Below are positions 36,123-43,979 of a stretch of 64,000 nucleotides of DNA, in pieces. Positions within the stretch are counted from its first letter, which is position 1. The number at the start of each line of letters is the position of its first letter. Under the pieces are notes generated by a model. That model was not told where the DNA came from, did no database searches, and saw only the letters and a program-made list of their open reading frames with translations. Position numbers and translations under genes: made by a program. Source of the DNA: Fusobacteria bacterium ZRK30 (GTDB taxonomy: Bacteria; Fusobacteriota; Fusobacteriia; Fusobacteriales; Fusobacteriaceae); the NCBI GenBank assembly GCA_024628785.1, contig CP102405.1, forward strand, positions 2,294,001 through 2,358,000. Direction: 5' to 3'.

Positions 36123-36156
36123 TTCTTATCTCCCCTATGACGACTTTTAGCCGAAT

Positions 36157-36285
36157 TATCTCAAAGTTCTTAATTTTAACAGTGAATTTCTCTCTCAAAA
36201 TCCTATGTTTACCCAGTAAACTAATGATATTTTGTTGATACCATTCCCTGGCAGATACTTTGGTTATACCCTTTACGGATAGTTA
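36157..36285 (+). repeat. R1 repeat, copy b (inside the feo operon)
   Basis: Two of the 34-base units (CTCAAAGTTCTTAATTTTAA and CTCAAAATCCTATGTTTACC) are followed by diverged GATAC-containing units. It lies between feoA and feoB, so it is transcribed in the feo mRNA from the opposite strand. Confidence 0.7.
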
Positions 36286-36309
36286 TTTTTTTATTTTCAT
36301 ACTTAACAT

Positions 36310-36549
36310 TTATTTGATTTCTGCAACATTTTTTATTTCAATGTGATCAGCATCTTCTTTTCTAATAGCTATTCCTGTACCCTTTATTAAAAATTGCTGG
36401 GGGTCTCCTAGTGGAGCATCTCTTTCTAACTTAATAACTTCACCAGATGTTATCCCCATATCTGTTAATCTTTTTTTCAATTCTCCTAATTTTCCTATTT
36501 TTACAATTATGGCTTTTTCCCCTCTGTTCAACTCTGTTAACTTCATCAT
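36310..36549 (-). CDS. feoA: FeoA domain protein
   Basis: This 79-residue SH3-like FeoA domain has KLTELNRGEKAIIVKIG at the start and LTDMGITSGEVIKLERDAPLGDPQQFLIKGTGIAIRKEDADHIEI, the family signature. It is a cytoplasmic accessory of FeoB. Two adjacent ATG codons occur; the second, at 36546, is better spaced from GGAGGG. It is the second of two feoA genes upstream of feoB. Confidence 0.92.
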   Translation of the reverse strand: MMKLTELNRGEKAIIVKIGKLGELKKRLTDMGITSGEVIKLERDAPLGDPQQFLIKGTGIAIRKEDADHIEIKNVAEIK

Positions 36550-36634
36550 GCCCTCCAGTTATATTACTTATTTAAACCTATTGTCTTATATTATATTTTG
36601 ACTTTCAAACCATTTTGTCAAAAAAATACGCAGA

Positions 36635-36862
36635 CTATACCTCGTCTACGATAATTTTACTCGCTAACCCAAATCCTACTGCATATTTTGAAGTTTTTGT
36701 TTTAAGGATTATATTCCCTCTACAACTCCCCTCAGAAACACAGAGACACTCTCCTACACAAAGTCCCCTGTCTAAAAGTTTCCCCTTTGCCCTATCTCCA
36801 CCTAATATTTCAACAATTTTTAATGTTCTATCTGATGCAGCAAATGTTATTGGACAAGCCAT
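36635..36862 (-). CDS. feoA: FeoA domain protein (first copy)
   Basis: This 75-residue FeoA-like protein starts at ATG 36862, chosen because of TAGGAGGGATCTC just upstream; an ATG at 36883 has none. It is more divergent than the next copy: the middle reads LLDRGLCVGECLCVSEGSCRGNIILKTKTSKYAVGFGLASKIIV, with three cysteines in the region. Two FeoA proteins before FeoB are common in anaerobes and may form a complex with it. It probably heads the operon. Confidence 0.87.
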   Translation of the reverse strand: MACPITFAASDRTLKIVEILGGDRAKGKLLDRGLCVGECLCVSEGSCRGNIILKTKTSKYAVGFGLASKIIVDEV

Positions 36863-36912
36863 GAGATCCCTCCTAGTAGTCATTCTAAATTAATGATTTA
36901 CTTCTATAATAG

Positions 36913-36957
36913 AGTCTACCAACTTATTAAACATTTGTCAAGAATAAACTTTGACAA
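36913..36957 (-). promoter_or_regulatory. Candidate feo promoter with inverted-repeat operator
   Basis: On the minus strand, TTGACA (36941-36936) and TAGACT (36918-36913) are separated by 17 bases. The -35 box is one arm of a 23-base inverted repeat, TTGTCAA-N9-TTGACAA (36935-36957). This would suit a repressor covering the -35 region, possibly an iron regulator; the arms do not look like a classical Fur box. Confidence 0.5.
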
Positions 36958-37174
36958 TAAAAGTATTTTTCTTTCTGCACATTTATTTTAAATATTTTGA
37001 TTTTTTCCCCTAAATATATGATAGGATAACCTTGAGGTTATACTAAAAACTTATAACTAATCACGGATTATACGAATTTATACAAACAAAGTAATATAGT
37101 CATAATGATAAATGGTAAAGATATTTTGTTGAAAAAATCGATATTGGTTCGTAAAAAAAGTAGGAGGGGCATGT

Positions 37175-38566
37175 ATGTTTAGTAAAGAAACTTATATTGA
37201 AAGAAGGAAAAAATTAAAGAAAGAGATGAAATCAGGTCTTGTTCTCATCACCGGAAATAGTGAAGCTAGTATGGACTATCTGGATAATACATACGAATTT
37301 AAACAGGACAGCAGTTTTAGGTATTATTTTGGTATCGATCGTGCTGATATGTTTGGTCTTATAGATTTGGACAGCAATAAAGATTATATCTTTGGATATG
37401 ATTATACCATCTCTGATGTAATCTGGATGGGTCCTCAAGATTCTTTAAGGAATGAAGCTCTTAATTTTGGAATAGAAAACACAGGATCATATGAAGATCT
37501 AAAAATATTTTTAGAAAATAACAGAGATAAAAAGGTCCATTATCACCCTCAATATAGAGGTGAGAACCTTATAACTTTAGGAGAACTTTTAAATAAAACT
37601 CCCCAGGATATTAAAAATGGATGTTCTGAAGAACTCTGCTACGCTATAGCTAATCAGAGAAACTATAAATCTCCCGAGGAGATCAAAAAGATAGAGGCAG
37701 CAGTTAACGTTACCCGTGCCATGCACTTAAAAGCTATGCAGACTGCAAAGGCCGGGATGAAGGAATATGAAGTTACAGCAAAGATCCAAGGGATACTTCT
37801 AGGTAATCACTGTACCAATAGTTTTCCAACTATCTGCTCAACTAACGGTCAGACTCTCCACAACCACTATCATGGAAATACCCTGGAAAATGGAAGGATG
37901 CTTCTTGTGGACTGTGGAGCAAAATCAGCCTCAGGTTATTGCGGAGACATGACTACAACTTTCCCTGTAGACGAAAAGTTTACTCCTAAGCAAGCTGTAA
38001 TCTACAATATATTAATAGATGCATACGATCATGCTGAATCTATATTAAAAGCAGGAATCACATATAAGGAAGTTCATTTAGCTACTTGTTCTAAAATTGC
38101 AGAAGGACTGAAATCTTTAGGACTTATTGTAGGTGAGATTGATGAAGTCGTTAAAAATGGTGTCCATGCACTATTTATGCCTCATGGATTAGGTCATATG
38201 ATGGGAATGGATGTACATGATATGGAAAATTTTGGAGAGGTTATTGTAGGGTATAATGGAGAAGCAAAGTCAACTCAATTTGGATTATCTTCACTTAGAA
38301 TGGGGAGAATCTTAGAGGATGGATTTGTTTTCACTGTAGAACCTGGAATCTACTTTATCCCTGAACTTATCAAAAAATGGAAAGATGAGGGGATTAATTC
38401 TGAATTTTTAAATTTTGAAAAAATCGATGAATATCTAAATTTTGGTGGTATGAGATATGAGGGAGACTATGTTATAGAAAATGGCAGGTCTCGTAGATTG
38501 GGATTGAAGATGCCTAAAACCATTGAGGAAGTAGAAGCTGAAAGAGCAAAAGCTTATTCAAAGTAG
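37175..38566 (+). CDS. pepP: Xaa-Pro aminopeptidase (M24 family)
   Basis: This 463-residue metallopeptidase has an N-terminal creatinase-like domain (about 1-170) and a pita-bread catalytic domain (about 180-440). The five metal ligands are in place: LLVDCGAKSASGYCGDMT (two Asp near 251 and 262), LPHGLGHMMGMDVHD-type FMPHGLGHMMG (His near 344), TVEPGIYF (Glu near 388) and YEGDYV (Glu near 430). It removes N-terminal residues before proline. SD TAGGAGGGG is present. About 310 bases upstream hold the divergent feo promoter and an ATAACC/GGTTAT palindrome near 37,025. Confidence 0.92.
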   Translation: MFSKETYIERRKKLKKEMKSGLVLITGNSEASMDYLDNTYEFKQDSSFRYYFGIDRADMFGLIDLDSNKDYIFGYDYTISDVIWMGPQDSLRNEALNFGIENTGSYEDLKIFLENNRDKKVHYHPQYRGENLITLGELLNKTPQDIKNGCSEELCYAIANQRNYKSPEEIKKIEAAVNVTRAMHLKAMQTAKAGMKEYEVTAKIQGILLGNHCTNSFPTICSTNGQTLHNHYHGNTLENGRMLLVDCGAKSASGYCGDMTTTFPVDEKFTPKQAVIYNILIDAYDHAESILKAGITYKEVHLATCSKIAEGLKSLGLIVGEIDEVVKNGVHALFMPHGLGHMMGMDVHDMENFGEVIVGYNGEAKSTQFGLSSLRMGRILEDGFVFTVEPGIYFIPELIKKWKDEGINSEFLNFEKIDEYLNFGGMRYEGDYVIENGRSRRLGLKMPKTIEEVEAERAKAYSK

Positions 38567-38569
38567 ACA

Positions 38570-38616
38570 AAAAAAGAATAAAGGTCTAACGTCAGTTAGA
38601 TCTGTATTCTTTTCTT
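38570..38616. terminator. Terminator after the M24 peptidase gene
   Basis: A long stem (AGAATAAAGGTCTAAC / GTTAGATCTGTATTCT with a few mismatches) is followed by TTTTCTT. The A-rich left flank may make it bidirectional with the gene ending at 38626. Confidence 0.8.
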
Positions 38617-38625
38617 CCACAATAA

Positions 38626-39390
38626 CTAATTAAAAATTCTTTTATTTGAATCAAATATCTCCACAGCTACTGTCCTTCCTAAGCTGTCATATTTTATTAA
38701 TTTTTCTTTTTTATTATTTTTATCATAGTAAAAATCACGCCATCTTCTAACAGAACCATCTGATTTATAGTCGGTTCTTCTTATAATTTTCACGCCACCC
38801 TTACTCTCATCTGTGTATTTACTTTCACTTTTTAATTTACCATCTAAATCTACCTCTACTCTGGATACTAAATTTCCAGAGGAATTATAGATATATCTTC
38901 CCTCTCCTACTACCTTATTACCTTTATATACCAATTCCTTTAAAGGTTTATCATCTTGATTATATTCCACTACCTTTGTCCCCTTAGATACCTTATCTTC
39001 ACCGCCAAAGTGAGGTATTCCTTTTTTAACATTCTCGGAATATTCAAACTTAGAGACTACCTTTCCCTTATCATGGGTTATTATATAATATTTATTTATC
39101 CGGTCATCTGAGGTAAACCATCTTTTATCGGTCCCAACTCCATTTACTCTCATTATAATATATTTATTTTCATCTATAATATGTTTAGCATCATACCCTA
39201 TGAATTTATTTGCACCATTTATCGCCAAAAAATATCTGGATGAAACTTCTGAATTTTTTATATAAATCTTGTCTGTCAAAGGCAGTGCAGAAGCTCCTGC
39301 TACTATATCCATATTATCTTCAGGCCCTTTTAAAGTGAAAGATAATGCAATTGCTGCTATTGCTATTATTCCTATAATTCTCTTATTCAT
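38626..39390 (-). CDS. Exported protein with YD-like repeat character, unknown function
   Basis: A 254-residue protein with an N-terminal signal segment (residues 1-20, MNKRIIGIIAIAAIALSFTL) and no lipobox. The C-terminal half is built of short beta-strand repeats such as YIYNSSGNLVSRVEVDLDGK, EYNQDDKPLKELVYKGNKV and IKYDSLGRTVAVEIFDS, reminiscent of antitoxin YwqK/MORN-like or YD repeats found in surface proteins. I cannot name a function. It is likely periplasmic or surface-exposed. SD GGGAGG lies near the ATG. Confidence 0.7.
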   Translation of the reverse strand: MNKRIIGIIAIAAIALSFTLKGPEDNMDIVAGASALPLTDKIYIKNSEVSSRYFLAINGANKFIGYDAKHIIDENKYIIMRVNGVGTDKRWFTSDDRINKYYIITHDKGKVVSKFEYSENVKKGIPHFGGEDKVSKGTKVVEYNQDDKPLKELVYKGNKVVGEGRYIYNSSGNLVSRVEVDLDGKLKSESKYTDESKGGVKIIRRTDYKSDGSVRRWRDFYYDKNNKKEKLIKYDSLGRTVAVEIFDSNKRIFN

Positions 39391-39625
39391 CTTTCCTCCC
39401 TTGTTTATTTACTAAATTAATCACCAATGCCTACAGTTTAGTAGTTTGTTATTATTTTGTCAACACTCTCTCAAAAGTTTAAGTAAAGCTTATCTAAGGG
39501 TTGAATATATTAATTATTTTCTAATAATTTTTTTCAACTAATAATAAAAGTTAAACCAAAAACGAACCAGATTTACTCTGATCCGCTGGGATTTCTGCTA
39601 TTTTATTTTAAAAATAAGATTATTT

Positions 39626-40048
39626 CTATTTAAATATGGATAAGTTATTTATTTCTAATTTTATTTTATCTACCTCTTTAACTTCCATCCTTCCATAGGT
39701 TTCATAGGTTTCATAGGTTTCATAGGTTTCATACCTTGATTTAGATGGATAATATCTCTCACGGCCCCTGCCGAGTTTGTTCCGGTCATCTATGATCTCT
39801 GTAGTATAGGAGGTCAGTCTCTTTCCTGTACTATCTATAAATATAATTTCTACATTGAGTTTTTCGATTACTCCTCCGCTGCTGTTATATATCCTATATC
39901 TGATCTCAAAGATGTTTCCCCTTTCTTTATGGGATACTACCTCAACCTTGACACCTTTTTTTATGGCTCTGGGTTTGAAGTTTTTTTCATCTTTAAGAGG
40001 TGCAGCAAATATTGTAGCAGCCATCAATAAAAAAATTAATTTTTTCAT
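39626..40048 (-). CDS. Small exported protein with a YET tandem repeat
   Basis: A 140-residue protein with a signal peptide (residues 1-15, cleavage after IFAAP-type sequence) and a beta-rich domain (ISFEIRYRIYNSSGG-like, then EIIFIDSTGKRLTSYTTEI). Near residue 107 it carries four head-to-tail copies of Tyr-Glu-Thr, encoded by exact 9-base repeats. The rest resembles FxLYD-type domains that look at secreted-protein folding, but the match is weak. It lies 12 bases after the NlpC/P60-like lipoprotein gene and is probably in that unit. Function unknown. Confidence 0.7.
   Translation of the reverse strand: MKKLIFLLMAATIFAAPLKDEKNFKPRAIKKGVKVEVVSHKERGNIFEIRYRIYNSSGGVIEKLNVEIIFIDSTGKRLTSYTTEIIDDRNKLGRGRERYYPSKSRYETYETYETYETYGRMEVKEVDKIKLEINNLSIFK
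39694..39735. repeat. 9-base microsatellite inside the YET protein gene
   Basis: Four exact copies of CATAGGTTT (39694-39729) and a partial fifth. Because the unit is a multiple of three, changes in copy number alter the length of the Tyr-Glu-Thr run without frameshift. Confidence 0.92.
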
Positions 40049-40059
40049 AAACTTCCCTC

Positions 40060-40638
40060 CTAAAATATAATCTGATCCAATTCTTCCGACCCTATAAAAT
40101 CATATGGAAAGACCATAAATCCCCCATCACTGTCTAAGTCTAAATCATACCCAAGTTCTTTAGCAGTAATATAATATATATACCATACATACTTAGAGCA
40201 ATAAAAACTATTGGTATTTTTTCTTCCGCTTATAAAGTATCCTTTATCAGTATGTTTTTTTAAATTTTCCTCAAACAACTCTCTAAATTTTTCATCAAAA
40301 TGTTTATATCTTAGAACCATAACCTTTCTGTCTTCATAAAGCCAGGAATATGTATCAATCTCATAATATCCCACTCCTAATTTTGGATAATCACCTATAG
40401 TATCTTTTCTTACCACCATAGCTGCATGTCCATACCAACCGAGAGGATCCTTTGCCACCTTATTCTTTATTATGATATCCCCTACCCTTAATTTTTCCGT
40501 CCTATACCTTACCCTTTTTATATCCTGCCATTCCCTCTCTACAGGTATACTGGCACAAGATGTAAAAACAAGTAAAAAACAAAACAAAATAAAGGTTTTA
40601 ATAAATTTATTTTTTCTTAAAGTATATGAATGCTCCAT
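40060..40638 (-). CDS. Permuted NlpC/P60 (YiiX/YebB-like) lipoprotein
   Basis: About 192 residues. An N-terminal signal with the lipobox VFTSCAS suggests lipid attachment. The body has LRVGDIIIKNKV, GWYGHAAMVVRKD (His of the catalytic site) and NTNSFYCSKYVWYIYY (catalytic Cys after the His), the order of permuted papain-like amidases. Members act on peptidoglycan or lipid amide bonds; the substrate is unknown. The start is at ATG 40638 or GTG 40647, both inside the 3' end of pgeF, so translation is coupled to it. Confidence 0.78.
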   Translation of the reverse strand: MEHSYTLRKNKFIKTFILFCFLLVFTSCASIPVEREWQDIKRVRYRTEKLRVGDIIIKNKVAKDPLGWYGHAAMVVRKDTIGDYPKLGVGYYEIDTYSWLYEDRKVMVLRYKHFDEKFRELFEENLKKHTDKGYFISGRKNTNSFYCSKYVWYIYYITAKELGYDLDLDSDGGFMVFPYDFIGSEELDQIIF

Positions 40639-41341
40639 TTCTGCCACTTAGACCCCCGTCCCTTCTGTAAGAATGAAATTCATCCCTATAAGTACAACTA
40701 TTAGAAATTATTATATTTTCTTCCCTTATTCCCAGTCTCAACAATATTTGTTTATTAAATTCTATATTATCGTAGTAGTATCTATCTGATTTTATAGAAA
40801 ATACCAACCTCGTCATCTCCTTCCCATACTGCCTGTAGTATGCCTCAAAGAATTCCTCTCCTACCGGGTAGTTATCAACAGATATTCCTATTCCCAGCCC
40901 GATTATAATATCTTCTGCCAAAGATCCATATTCAGAGATCATCTTTTCTATCATATTTTTTTGTATCCCGTCAAAAGCTCCCTTCCACCCTGCATGACAG
41001 AGTCCTATCACCTGATTTTTCTTGTCATAGGCATATATGGGCAGACAGTCTGCATACTGGGTAAATAAAACCAAATCTTTATTTTGAGTTATAAATCCAT
41101 CGGTATCCAGGTAGATATCTTTTGCCTTATCTCCTACCACTGCTATATTTACTGAGTGGGTCTGGCCTGCAAAAACTATAGTTTTATCCTCTATATCCAA
41201 AAGTTTTTTTATCCTATCTTTAGATACCGGATCCTGCTTTATTATCCTGCTATCCATTAAATCTTTAGTGGTATAGATTGCTCCTATCCCTAAATTATCA
41301 AATTCCTCTATCTCATAATATTTATCTTTTTTTATAAAAAT
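40607..41341 (-). CDS. pgeF: PgeF (laccase-domain) purine nucleoside phosphorylase
   Basis: A multicopper-oxidase-like protein of about 245 residues from the YfiH/PgeF family, which carries purine nucleoside phosphorylase and adenosine deaminase activity. Motifs are FAGQTHSVNIAVVGD (near 59 in this numbering), TQYADCLPIYAYD (near 87), LCHAGWKGAFDGI (near 107) and a C-terminal SCTYRDEFHSYRRDGG. The start is difficult. The frame runs to a TTG at 41383 that lies inside a terminator stem without SD. A perfect GGAGGGG SD lies six bases before an in-frame ATT at 41341, so I use that rare start codon. Confidence 0.85.
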   Translation of the reverse strand: MFIKKDKYYEIEEFDNLGIGAIYTTKDLMDSRIIKQDPVSKDRIKKLLDIEDKTIVFAGQTHSVNIAVVGDKAKDIYLDTDGFITQNKDLVLFTQYADCLPIYAYDKKNQVIGLCHAGWKGAFDGIQKNMIEKMISEYGSLAEDIIIGLGIGISVDNYPVGEEFFEAYYRQYGKEMTRLVFSIKSDRYYYDNIEFNKQILLRLGIREENIIISNSCTYRDEFHSYRRDGGLSGRNGAFIYFKKK

Positions 41342-41378
41342 TTTATTCCCCTCCTGCTCACCTTCAAATTCTAAATAT

Positions 41379-41415
41379 AGCAAAAGAAGAATTCCAGCGG
41401 AATTCTTCTTTTGCT
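41379..41415 (-). terminator. Hairpin terminator of argS, overlapping the apparent pgeF N-terminus
   Basis: A perfect stem (41379-41395 with 41399-41415, AGCAAAAGAAGAATTCC, loop AGC) lies eight bases beyond the argS stop codon. On the minus transcript the stem ends in CTTCTTTTGC followed by TATATTT, so the U-tract is interrupted and termination may be partial. Confidence 0.65.
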
Positions 41416-41422
41416 AATATTA

Positions 41423-43138
41423 CTACATTCTATCTACTGTTTTCATTCCTAATAATCCTAATCCCTCTTTTAGAGTTTTAGCTGTTCTGTCAGCAATCAA
41501 TAATCTAGAGTATAAGATCTCATCCTCTTGATTTAATATTGGGCAGGCATTATAGAAAGTATTGAATTTCTTAGCTAATTCAAATAAATAATCTGTGATT
41601 AAGTTTGGCTTATATGTTGTAGAAGCCTTCAATACCACTGCCGGGAATTGATTCATATGCAGTGCCAATGCTTTTTCTGCTTTTTCTATGAATTTAACTT
41701 TTGCATTTCCATCTAAGTTTTTAGAAGCTTCAGCCCCTTTTCTAAGGATAGACTGGATTCTGGCATATGTATATTGTAAATAAGGTCCTGTGTTTCCTTC
41801 AAAACTTAAGATCTTATCCCATTCAAATATTATTGCACTCTGTCTGTTTTGAGAAAGGTCCGCATATTTAACTGCTCCTGTTCCTACTACTTCTGCAATA
41901 ACTTCTTTTTCTTCTGCAGATAGTGTAGGATTTTTTTCCTCTACAACTTCTAATGCTCTTCTTTTAGCTTCATCTAAAAGTTCCTCTAATTTGATTACAT
42001 TTCCCTTTCTAGAAGAGAATATACCGTCAGCAAATCTCATTATTCCAAACCATATGTGCTTCTTTTCAATATCCCAATCCATCATCTCAGTTATTGCAAA
42101 GAATTGCTTAAAGTGATCCTGTTGTCTTTCATCAGTTACATAAACCAACTTATTTACATCATAGTTTTCTTTTCTAAATTTAACTGTAGCTATATCTGAA
42201 GTTGCATATAGGTATGCCCCGTCTCCTTTTTGCACTAAACATGGGTTTAATTTTGTTTCTTCTGGGAAAAATACAACCTGGGCTCCTTCAGATTCCACAG
42301 CTATCTTCTTTTCCTTTAATTCCTCTATAACTCCCGGCATTATGTCATGGTAGTGAGATTCACCGAAATATGTATCAAATTCAATATCTAATCTCTTATA
42401 TACCTTGTTATATTCATTTAACGATACCTCTATAAACTCCTTCCAAAGTTTATAATTTTCTTCGTCACCTTCATGTAATTTTTTTAATTCCAATCTTGCC
42501 TGATCGTTTAATTCCTCGTTGTGCTCTGACTCCACAGCAAACTTTACATATACTCTTTCTAATTCATCTATAGGAGCTGCCTTATATGCATCCTGGTCCA
42601 GCCAGTTTCTATATCCGATAATTAATTTCCCGAACTGAGTTCCCCAGTCACCGATATGGTTATCCGCTACTGTATTATATCCTAAATGATTATATATTCT
42701 CTTAATAGAGTCACCTATGATTGTAGATCTAAGATGACCTATATGCATTCTTTTGGCGATATTAGGAGAAGAATAATCTATAATTACATCTCCATGGGTA
42801 TCTAAAAATGAAAAATCATATTTTTCAGTGGTCATGGTATTTATTCTTTTTCCTAAATACTCTTCCTTTAAATATATGTTAATAAATCCAGGTCCTGCGA
42901 TCTCTAACTTTTCAATGATCTCATTCTCAAAGAATCCCTCTAATAATTTAGCAGCTATGGCTCTTGGATTATTTCCTATTATTTTAGAATTCATCATGGC
43001 AAAGTTTGTTTGGAAATCTCCAAATTTATCATTTGTAGCTGGCTGGATATCAACTTCCCTTAACCCTTCTACCCCTTCAAATGAATTTTTTACCATCTGA
43101 TTAAATATACCTGCTATCTCTTTTTCAATAAGTAACAT
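41423..43138 (-). CDS. argS: Arginyl-tRNA synthetase
   Basis: This 571-residue class I aminoacyl-tRNA synthetase has an N-terminal Add-1 domain (about 1-100) and the HIGH-like site in SSPNIAKRMHIGHLRS (near 112). MFGIMRFADGIFSSRKGNVIKLEEL supplies the KMSKS-equivalent (near 380), and a DALR anticodon domain follows at the end. The start at 43138 (MLLIEKEIAG) is chosen because AGGAG lies eight bases upstream; the frame extends eight more codons to a TTG without SD. No T-box leader was seen upstream. Confidence 0.96.
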   Translation of the reverse strand: MLLIEKEIAGIFNQMVKNSFEGVEGLREVDIQPATNDKFGDFQTNFAMMNSKIIGNNPRAIAAKLLEGFFENEIIEKLEIAGPGFINIYLKEEYLGKRINTMTTEKYDFSFLDTHGDVIIDYSSPNIAKRMHIGHLRSTIIGDSIKRIYNHLGYNTVADNHIGDWGTQFGKLIIGYRNWLDQDAYKAAPIDELERVYVKFAVESEHNEELNDQARLELKKLHEGDEENYKLWKEFIEVSLNEYNKVYKRLDIEFDTYFGESHYHDIMPGVIEELKEKKIAVESEGAQVVFFPEETKLNPCLVQKGDGAYLYATSDIATVKFRKENYDVNKLVYVTDERQQDHFKQFFAITEMMDWDIEKKHIWFGIMRFADGIFSSRKGNVIKLEELLDEAKRRALEVVEEKNPTLSAEEKEVIAEVVGTGAVKYADLSQNRQSAIIFEWDKILSFEGNTGPYLQYTYARIQSILRKGAEASKNLDGNAKVKFIEKAEKALALHMNQFPAVVLKASTTYKPNLITDYLFELAKKFNTFYNACPILNQEDEILYSRLLIADRTAKTLKEGLGLLGMKTVDRM

Positions 43139-43310
43139 ATTTTCAACTCCTATTTCTTCCAATTTTATAATTTATTTACTTTATATTTTAACATATTTAA
43201 TTAGAATTTTGGATTTTTTTTACCCATATATTTTTTGCCATGTATTTCTAAGATTTATTATTCTATCTCCTTTTTAAAATTATAAATTAACTCCTAAACC
43301 TTTACACTAA

Positions 43311-43444
43311 GCTCACAAAGTAGTCGCTAGGGCTATCACCAAAGAACTACTCGCAAGAAGTATCACCAAAGTATCTAAAAATTTACGATGTAAATTAAGA
43401 ACTTTGAGATATTAGTTTATTTCATAAACATAGAACTTTGAGAA
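43311..43444 (-). repeat. R1 repeat, copy c (R1-R2 composite)
   Basis: Minus-oriented R1 array: CTCAAAGTTCTATG, CTCAAAGTTCTTAATTTAC, then two CTTTGGTGATA units with CTTGCGAGTAG. It is about 95 percent identical over 134 bases to copy e at 46,562-46,695. Both are followed by an R2 element, so R1 plus R2 is a composite of about 310 bases. Confidence 0.85.
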
Positions 43445-43494
43445 AAAAACCAGATAGGTCATTAAGATAATCTTTTTTCTTGGTCAGAACCTAT

Positions 43495-43620
43495 TTGATT
43501 TTAATCGAAGTTTATAGTCATTCAACTACAGCAGTGCTGTTCCTACAGTGATGAATGTGACAGAGGTTATTGCTTCGTCTTCCCCATTTAGGGGAAGATG
43601 TAACGAGAACGCTAAAGAAT
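43495..43620. repeat. R2 repeat, copy a
   Basis: Begins GAAGTTTATAGTC and contains GTTATTGCTTCG, the hairpin CTTCCCC-ATTTA-GGGGAAG and GTAACGAGAACGCTAAAG. Similar sequences occur at 46,731-46,836 and 54,254-54,392. The rest of the 817-base gap (to 43,979) is a GC-richer patch at 43,690-43,765 and AT-rich sequence with no supported gene. Confidence 0.75.
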
Positions 43621-43921
43621 CTTCTTGATTTTAAGCTGTTTTTCTTTTGACTCTAATGCTTTTTCTAGATGTTATCCTACCTTCTCAAAATATCTCTTGC
43701 GAGTTTCGTCGCACCAACTATGTCCGTCAGGCATCCCAATAAGAAACGGGGATTCATGGGCTCACTTTATAACATCATTTAGAAAAAGTCTGCTTTTCTT
43801 TCGTTTATTTCTTTTTCAGAAAAAAAGAAAGAACCCATATTTAAAGATGGAATCTTTAGAATTTTTTCTACTCTTTCCTTGTTCGCGTTTTCTCTAATTT
43901 ATAGCGATCACTTATAAGTAT

Positions 43922-43977
43922 CAAAAAAAGAATATAGAGGATAGATTTTAATCTATCCTCTATATTCTTTTTCTATC
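43922..43977. terminator. Terminator after the MFS gene
   Basis: A long perfect stem (AGAATATAGAGGATAGATT / AATCTATCCTCTATATTCT) is flanked by A7 and T5. It sits two bases after the stop of the MFS gene and can work both ways. Confidence 0.9.
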
Positions 43978-43979
43978 CT

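Noticed and set aside
43139-43310. T-box leader upstream of argS
   Set aside because: No specifier-hairpin or conserved T-box sequence could be seen.
43625-43897. Plus-strand open frame of 90 codons
   Set aside because: No SD, no recognisable domain, and it lies in repeat-rich intergenic DNA.
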